From the NCBI GenBank assembly GCA_942493275.1, contig OW818687.1:2418001-2482000 (forward strand): a stretch of 64,000 bases of DNA. The letters run 5' to 3'. The stretch is from G942493275 sp942493275 (GTDB taxonomy: Bacteria > Actinomycetota > Coriobacteriia > Anaerosomatales > PHET01). The first letter of the stretch is position 1. The number at the start of each line of letters is the position of its first letter. The notes beneath the pieces are model-generated. The model saw only the letters and a program-made list of their open reading frames with translations, had not been told where the DNA came from and did no database searches. The translations under genes were made by a program, and so were the position numbers. Positions 7,633-16,600 of this stretch are shown in pieces.

Positions 7633-10600
7633 ATGAGTAGGCGTTCCGTGGTTCGGAGCAAGTGGACGACCGTCACCTGGTATGCGATGGCGGTGACTGC
7701 GCTTGTCGCAATCGCAGCCGTTATCCCGGCGACCGCGCATGCAGCGTACGTCCCAACCACGCGCGACCAGATGATCTTCGAGCGCTACGTGGTCCAGGGT
7801 CAGGGCGACTACCCACAGGCGATCACGGTGTCGCCCTTTGGTGATGTCTACTACACCCACTCGGACTACTGGGACGGCCTCGACGCGAGCAACAGTGTCC
7901 ACGGCGTGACCTCTGAGGGCATCGAGTTCTTCAATGTGGGTGCGAGCGACTACAGCCAGTTCATGTGGCCGGACGGCCTCGCCCTAACCCCCGACGGTGA
8001 CCTCGTAGTTGCCGATACCAGCGAGACAGGCGACGGGGACCACAACCGTCTCAGGATGTTCGATACTTCAACCGGTTCCCTCATCCGCAATGTCGGCGGT
8101 CCCGGTACCGGGCCCCTCGGCTTCAACATGCCCTACGGTGTGGCAGTCAGCGACAGCGGACACGTCTACGTCGCAGACACCGGCAACAACCGGATTCAGA
8201 TCATCGACGCCGCTACGGGCTCCTTCGAGTCTATGTGGTCCGTTCCCACCACCGTGGGCACCTCCCCCGATGGTCTTGCCTTCGACCCCGACGGCAACCT
8301 GTGGGTGGTTCTCACCGGCAACAACCGCGTGGCGAAGTTCTCGCCGACAGGCACTCTGCTCGACACCATCGACTCGTGGCAGGAGGTCGACGAGCAAGGC
8401 GACCCGACGGGCACCGGTACCTTCTGGGGCCCCAAGGACGTGGCTGTCGACCACTTCGGCGTCGTCTACGTGGCCGACACGGAGAACTCACGTGTCGTCC
8501 GTTTCGACTCTGAGGGCGGATGGCTCGCCACCCTCTACGGTGCCGATACTCCCGAGGCGGCGTTCTCCTACCCCACCGACGTCGACTGCGACGTCTTCGG
8601 CAATCTGTACGTCGCCGATGCGTTCAACGATGCGGTCTACAAGATGAGCCTCGTCATGGCCGACCCCGACACGGTCCCGCCGGTGACGACGTCCAACGTC
8701 ACGTCGGTGTGGCAGAAGGGCCCCGTCAACGTGACCCTCTCGGCCACGGACGCATCCCTGTCGGTTGAAGCGACCTACTACTCCATCGACGGCAGCGAGC
8801 CGTCGGTCCTCTACACGGGCCCGTTCCAGATCACGGCCGAGGGCACCACCCAGCTGCAGTACTACTCGGTGGACACCGCCGAGAACTCCGAGTTGGTCAA
8901 GTCGCAGGACGTGAGGATCGACAACACGAATCCTGCGGCTGCCATCTCCCTGAACCAAGTCACCTACGGATACGAAACCACCGTGACGATGTCTGCGACT
9001 GACTCGCTCTCGGGCGTCAAGAACATCGTCTACATCCTGGACAACGGTACTCCCAAGTTCTACACCGGCCAGTTCAAGGTCATGGGCATCGGACTGCACT
9101 TCATCGACTACTGGAGCGTCGACAACGCAGGCAACGTCGAGCCGTTCAAGCACGCCTGGTGCAGCATCGAGGCGCCCGACGCCAACCCCCCCGTGTCGTA
9201 CTCCGATGCGCCTTCCGGCTGGGTCAACCAGAACGTCTCGGTTGAGATCACCGCAACCGACGACGTGTCCGGCGTCGACGACATCTACTACTCGAGGGAC
9301 GGCTCCAACCCGACAGTCCCGTACACCGGACCACTGACGTTCAACGCGGAGGGCATCAACGTCCTCAAGTACCACGCTATCGACCTGCGCGGAAACGCCG
9401 AGACTGTCCACACCGACAACATCAAGATCGACAAGTCCGTGCCGACCGCTTCCAGTGACGCGGTCGCAAGCTACGTCGACAGCGCCACCATCAACTTCCA
9501 GGCGTCGGACTCGGTCTCTGGCGTTCTCGACTTCGTCTACCGATTCAACGACGGCGCGTGGCAGCATGGATACACGTTCAACACCACCCAGTGGGGTAAC
9601 CATCGTGTCACGTGGTACGCCACCGACCAGGCGGGCAACACGTCTTCCCAGCGGACGGACTACTTCACCGTTCTGCAGCCTGACAACGAGCCTCCTATCA
9701 CCGGTGACGACATCCCCAGCTCATGGGTCAGAGGTCCTGTCTCGATCAACTTCGACGCACACGACGTCATCTCGTCGGTCGCGGCGACCTACTACTCGTT
9801 CGACGGCTCGTACCCCACCAACGTCTACGACCCGCCGCTGACCTACAACGTCGAGGGCGAGCACGAGGTGAAGTTCTACTCGGAGGACTCCCGCGGCAAC
9901 AAGGAACCGGTTACCACCAAGACGGTGCGTATCGACAACACTCCCCCGGTTTCCACGAGTGATGTCGAAGAGTTCTACATGGGCACCGCCCACATCACCT
10001 TCACCGCTTCCGACTCGCTGTCCTCGGTGAACTACCTCTACTACCGTCTCGACGGCGGCACGTGGACTCAGGGACGCTCCGGCGACGTGCTGACCACCAG
10101 CGCCATCGGGAATCACACGCTCGAGTACTACGCCGTAGACACGCCTGGCAACCGGGAGACGACACAGACCGCGAACTTCCGTCTGGTTCCGCCGGATACC
10201 GAGCCCCCCGTCACCACCATGATTGCGCCGACCGGCTGGGTGAAGGGGCCCGTGCAAGTCGAGTTCTCCGCATACGACACGACGTCGACCATAACCGGTA
10301 CCTACTACTCGCTCACCGGTGGAACGCCGATCAGCGCCTACACAGGCCCGATCACCGTCTTCGCCGAGGGGACCACCTACATCACGTACCGCTCAGTCGA
10401 CGAGTGGTCGAACTGGGAAGACATCAAGTCCGGAGAGGTCAAGATCGACAACACCGCTCCTTTGACCAGCACTGATGCGACGTCCTCCTATGTCGACCAG
10501 GCCATCGTCACGTTCTCTCCGTCGGACCCCTTGTCCGGGGCCAAGACGACCTATTACAAGATCGACGGCGGCGCGTGGCAGCAGGGCTCCTCGGCCTACG

Positions 10601-13600
10601 TGACCGGCTACTACTACCACACGGTCTACTACTACACGGTGGACAATGCGGGCAACGTCGAGCCGACGAAGTCCGCGACGTTCCGCATCAACCGATCCGA
10701 CCGCTACTACGACGAGGACGACAGCCTCATCCTCTATCGCGGCAACTGGAATGACATCAATGGCACCGGCGTCACCAATGGGACCACCGACCCCAACGGC
10801 TCGGTCTGGTACTACGTTCAGGCCGACCGGGTCTGGTACTACGCGGACATAGCTCCGAACGCTGGTATCGCGAGACTGTCAATCGACAACGGCCCCTGGA
10901 TCGACATCGATCTCTACAACGGCTGGCTGCGGTCCAACGAGATTGCCTGGTATTCGGGCGACCTCGAGTACGACTATCACCTGATTCGCATCGAGTACAC
11001 GGGCCGCAAGAACCCGCTCTCGAGCGGCTACGGCATCAACCTGGCGCAAGCGCGCGTCCAGGGCACGATGTACCCGGTGCCGGACTCCCAGGCCCCGGTT
11101 ACCACATCGAACGTCAACGGCGACTGGCAGAAGGGCCCGGTGAGCGTGAGCCTCACGTCCACCGACGCCACCACGGGCGTAGCGTCGACCTACTACTCGA
11201 CGGACGGCTCGAACCCGTCCCTGACGTACTCCGCTCCGGTGAGCCTGACGAATCAGGGCACTACGGTGTTCAAGTTCTACTCGGTGGACAAACGCGGCAA
11301 TGCCGAGGCCGTTCACACCGAGTACGTGAAGATCGACAATACGGCGCCGGTCACGACAAGCAACGCCGCCAGCGCCTACGTGGGCGCCGCGACGATCACG
11401 CTTTCTCCGACTGACTCCCACTCCGGCGTCGCTTCGACGTTCTGGCGGGTAGACGGCGGGGCGTGGCAGACCGGACTCACCGCCAGCGTGGCCAACGCTC
11501 CGGGCGATCACCTGGTCGAGTGGTACTCAGTAGACGCTCTCGGCAACACCGAGACGGTCAAGAGCGCGTCGGTGGCGATCTGCACACGGTACGAGCAGGA
11601 TGCGTCGGCGATTGTGTATCGCGGGTCCGGATGGAGCACCGCTGGTAACGCGGCACGCTCCGGTGGCAGCTGGGCGTACACGAATGCAGCAGGCTCCTCG
11701 GCGTACTTCGTTGTTCAGGGAACCGGTCTCGATCTTGTGGCGTCGACCGGCCCCACCTACGGAATCGCACGCATCGTCGTTGACGGCGGGACTCCCGTGA
11801 ACGCCGATCTGTACTCGTCCACCAACAAGCACCAGATCCGAGTCGCGCAGATTCGCGGTCTCTCAGCAGGTACCCACCGAGTCCGCATCGAGTGGACGGG
11901 CACCAAGAACGCCTCATCGAGTGGTACGGGAATCGGCATCGACGCGATCGATTCAGTCGGCACGATCACGCCTGACGTGACGGCCCCGGTCTCCACCAGC
12001 GACATCGTCGAGGGCTGGCGCAACACCTCCTCGACCGTCACCCTGAGCGCCATCGACACCGACAGCTACGTGGCGTCGATCAACTATCGGATCAACGGAG
12101 GCGCACCCACGGTCTACTCGGCACCCTTCTCGGTCACGGCCGAGGGCGACCATACCGTCGAGTTCTGGGCGGTCGATGGCGCGGGCAACGCCGAGACGCC
12201 CACCACCAAGCATGTCCGTATCGACCGCACGCTTCCCGCCGGTTCCCATAACGCCGACAGCGCATGGCAGCAAGGGCCCGTCGACGTCGAGCTCACAGCG
12301 ACCGACGACCGCTCGGCCGTGGCTTCGGTGCTCTACAGCACCGACGGCAGCGTGCCGCATCTTGTGTACACCGACGCAATCACCGTGAGCGCTGAGGGTG
12401 AGACGACCATCCGCTTCAGCGTGACCGACAACGCCGGCAACTCGGTCGAGCCTGCGTCCGCACTCGTTCGCGTCGACAACACCGCCCCGACGACCGGCGA
12501 CAACGCTCCTGACGAGTGGGTCGGCGGTCCCGTGGACGTGACCCTCACCCCGAGTGACGCGCGGTCCGGCGTCGCGACCACCACCTACACCATCGACGGC
12601 GGCGCGCCGCAGACCTACACGGGCACGTTCACCCTCTCCGATGAGGGCGACCACACCCTGCAGTACTGGTCGATCGACCATGCGGACAACCTCGAATCCA
12701 CGACCACGAAGCACGTCCGGATCGATGACAGCGCGCCGGTGACAACCGACGACGCCCCGGCAGGCTGGGTCGACGGACCGGTCAGCGTCACGCTCGAGGC
12801 CACCGACACCGTCTCAGGCCTTGAGCTCACCGAGTATCGCCTCGACGGCGGTGCGTGGAGCGCCTACGACGCACCCGTCCAGATCAGCGCCGAGGGAACC
12901 ACCACCCTCGAGTACCGTTCGGTCGACGTGAAGGGCAACAGCGAGAACATCAACTCCGCGACTGTGAGGATCGACGACAGCGCGCCGGTGACAACCGACG
13001 ACGCACCCGCAGGCTGGGTCGACGGACCGGTCAGCGTCACGCTCGAGGCCACCGACACCGTCTCAGGCCTTGAGCTCACCGAGTACCGCCTGAACGGCGG
13101 TGCGTGGAGCGCCTACGACGCACCCGTCCAGATCAGCGCCGAGGGAACCACCACGCTCGAGTACCGCTCGGTCGACGTGAAGGGCAACACCGAGCAGATC
13201 AACACCGCGACTGTGAGGATCGATGACAGCGCGCCGGTGACAACCGACGACGCCCCGGCAGGCTGGGTCGACGGACCGGTCAGCGTCACGCTCGAGGCGA
13301 CCGACACCGTCTCAGGCCTCGAGCTCACCGAGTATCGCCTCGACGGCGGTGCGTGGAGCGCCTACGACGCACCCGTCCAGATCAGCGCCGAGGGAACCAC
13401 CACCCTCGAGTACCGTTCGGTCGACGTGAAGGGCAACAGCGAGAACATCAACTCCGCGACTGTGAAGATCGATGACAGCGCGCCGGTGACGTCTGATGAC
13501 GCACCCGCAGGCTGGGTCAACGGGCCGGTCAGCGTCACGCTCGAGGCCACCGACGCCGTCTCAGGCCTCGAGCTCACCGAGTACCGTCTCGACGGCGGTG

Positions 13601-16600
13601 CGTGGAGCGCCTACGACGCACCCGTCCAGATCAGCGCCGAGGGAACCACCACGCTCGAGTACCGTTCGGTCGACGTGAAGGGCAACAGCGAGCAGGTCAA
13701 CTCCGCGACCGTCACGATCGACGACAGCGCCCCGGTGATCTCAGACAACGCCGCCGCACGCTACTTCGGCTCCGCCACCGTCACCCTGACGGTCTCAGAC
13801 GCGCTCTCGGGTGTGGCCGATACCGAGTACCGCATCAACGGTGGCACCTGGACGTCGGGCACGAGCCTCACGATCCCCGAGACGGGCATCATCGTTCTCG
13901 AGTATCGCTCCACCGACGTCGCGGGCAACGTCTCTGACACCACGACCAGAGAGTTCGTGGTGGTCAACCGCACGGAGAACGATGCGGCCATGGTGAGCTA
14001 CACCGAGGCGTGGACCAGAAACACGCTCGCGGGCGCCTCGGGCGGCACCTATCAGACCACGACCGCCAACAACGCGACGGCAAACATCTCGTTCAACGGC
14101 AGGCGCATCGACCTGATCGGCATCAAGGCGCCGTTCCTGGGCATCGCCAACGTCATCGTCGACGGCGGGGCCCAGATACCGGTCGACTGCTACAACCCCA
14201 CGCAGCTCAACAACACGGTGGTGTGGAGTTCAGGCGAGCTCTCAGACGGCCCCCACACCCTGCGCGTGGAGTACACCGGCACCAAGAACCCGGCCGCGAC
14301 AAACACGCGCGTGAGCATCGACGCGTTCGACATCGTCGGATCGGCCGCGATGCGCCGCTACGAGCAAGACGACATCCTGGCCGCGTACTACGGGTCGTGG
14401 TCGACAAACAACCTGGCGAGCGCCTCGGGCACCACGTATCAGACCACCATCGCATCCGGCTCGTCGGCAGACATCGCCTTCAACGGCAAGCGCGTCGACC
14501 TGATCGGCATCAAGGCGCCGTTCCTGGGCATCGCCAACGTCATCGTCGACGGCGGGGCCCCGATACCGGTCGACTGCTACAACACCACGCAGCTCAACAA
14601 CACGGTGCTGTGGAGCTCAGGCGAGCTCACAGACGGCCGCCACACGGTGCGCGTGGAGTACACCGGCACCAAGAACCCGGCCGCGAGCAACACCCGCGTG
14701 AGCATCGACGCGTTCGACGTCGTGGGCTACCTCACTCCCCTGCGCTACGAGCAGAACAGTGCCTGGGCGAGCTACGTGGGCACCTGGACCGAGAACACGT
14801 ACTCCGACGCCTCCGGCGGCACCTACAAGACCACCGTGGCAGCCGGCTCGGCCGCCAACATCGCCTTCGAGGGAACCGGCATCGACCTGATCGGCATCAA
14901 GGCGCCGTTCCTGGGCATCGCCAACGTCATCCTCGACGGCGGCGAGCCGATCCCGGTCGACCAGTACGGCGCGGTGCAGAACCACCGCCAGGTCCTGTGG
15001 TCGGTGCGCAACCTCCCCTACGGGCGCCACACCGTCCGCGTCGAGTACACCGGGACCAAGAACCCGGCTTCGACCACGGCGCGCGTGAGCCTCGATGCCT
15101 ACGACGTCACCGGGCACCTCGGCCTGCGGCGCTACGCCGACTCCGACACCAACCTGGCCTACACCGGCACGTGGGCGACCAACTCCTACGCCGGCGCACT
15201 CGACAACTCATACCGCACCACCATCACGTCAGGGACCGCGGCCCACATCGCCTTCAGCGGCAAGCGCATCGACCTGCTCGGCATCAAGGCGCCGTTCCTG
15301 GGCATCGCCAACGTCATCATCGACGACGGCGCACCCATCCCGGTGGACTTCTACAACGCCACCCAGCTCGACCGCCAGGTGATCTGGAGCTCGGGCACGC
15401 TCACCGACGGCCCGCACACCCTGCGCATCGTGTGCACGGGTACCAAGAACCCCGCGGCCTCCTCGGTCAGAGTCAACCTCGACGGCCTCGACGTGGTCGG
15501 AGAGATGCGTGAGTCCGATAAGGTCGCTCCTGTCACCGTGGATGACGCGCCCACCGGCTGGAGCAAGGACGACGTCAGCGTGAGGCTCACTGCGACTGAC
15601 GCCTTGTCGGCTGTTGCCACTACGTACTACAAGCTCAACGGCGCCACGCCCGCCGTCTACACCACGCCCATCCTCGTCACTGAATCAGGGCTCAATTCGA
15701 TTGAGTACTGGTCCGTGGACAGCCGTGGCAACGTCGAGCAGTCTCGTTCAACCTCAGTTCAAATCGACAAGTCGGCACCCGTTGTCAACATCAACGCGCC
15801 GAGCGGCTGGGTAGGCTCGCCGGCCATGGTGACGTTGGATGCGCTGGACAGCCAGAGCGGGCCGGATACCATCCTCTACTCGCTTGACGCATCCGCACCC
15901 AGCATTGCCTATGAAGGCGAACTGGCGATCTCCCTGGAAGGCACGACGACCCTGAAGGTCGTCGGCATCGACCAGGTGGGCAACTCCAGCGAAATTACCC
16001 AGACGACTGTGTTTGTCGACGACACCGCTCCCGAGACGCACACCAGCGCCCCCGCCGAGTGGGTTGGCGGTCCTGCCATGGTGAGCCTCGTCGCGAGCGA
16101 CTGCGTCTCAGGAGTCGCAGCGACCTTCTACTCGCTCGACGGCTCTGAGCCTACGGTTCCCTACACCGGACCCGTGGTCGTCGCAGCGGAGGGTGTCCAC
16201 ACCCTGCGATACCGCTCGGTGGACGTGAAGGGCAACAGCGAGAAGATCAACTCCGCGACTGTGAAGATCGATGACAGCGCGCCGGTGACAACCGACGACG
16301 CCCCGGCAGGCTGGGTCGACGGACCGGTCAGCGTCACGCTCGAGGCCACCGACACCGTCTCAGGCCTTGAGCTCACCGAGTACCGCCTGAACGGCGGTGC
16401 GTGGAGCACCTACGACGCACCCGTCCAGATCAGCGCCGAGGGAACCACCACGCTCGAGTACCGTTCGGTGGACGTGAAGGGCAACAGCGAGCAGATCAAC
16501 ACCGCGACTGTGAGGATCGACGACAGCGCGCCGGTGACGTCTGATGACGCACCCGCAGGCTGGGTCAACGGACCGGTCAGCGTCACGCTCGAGGCCACCG

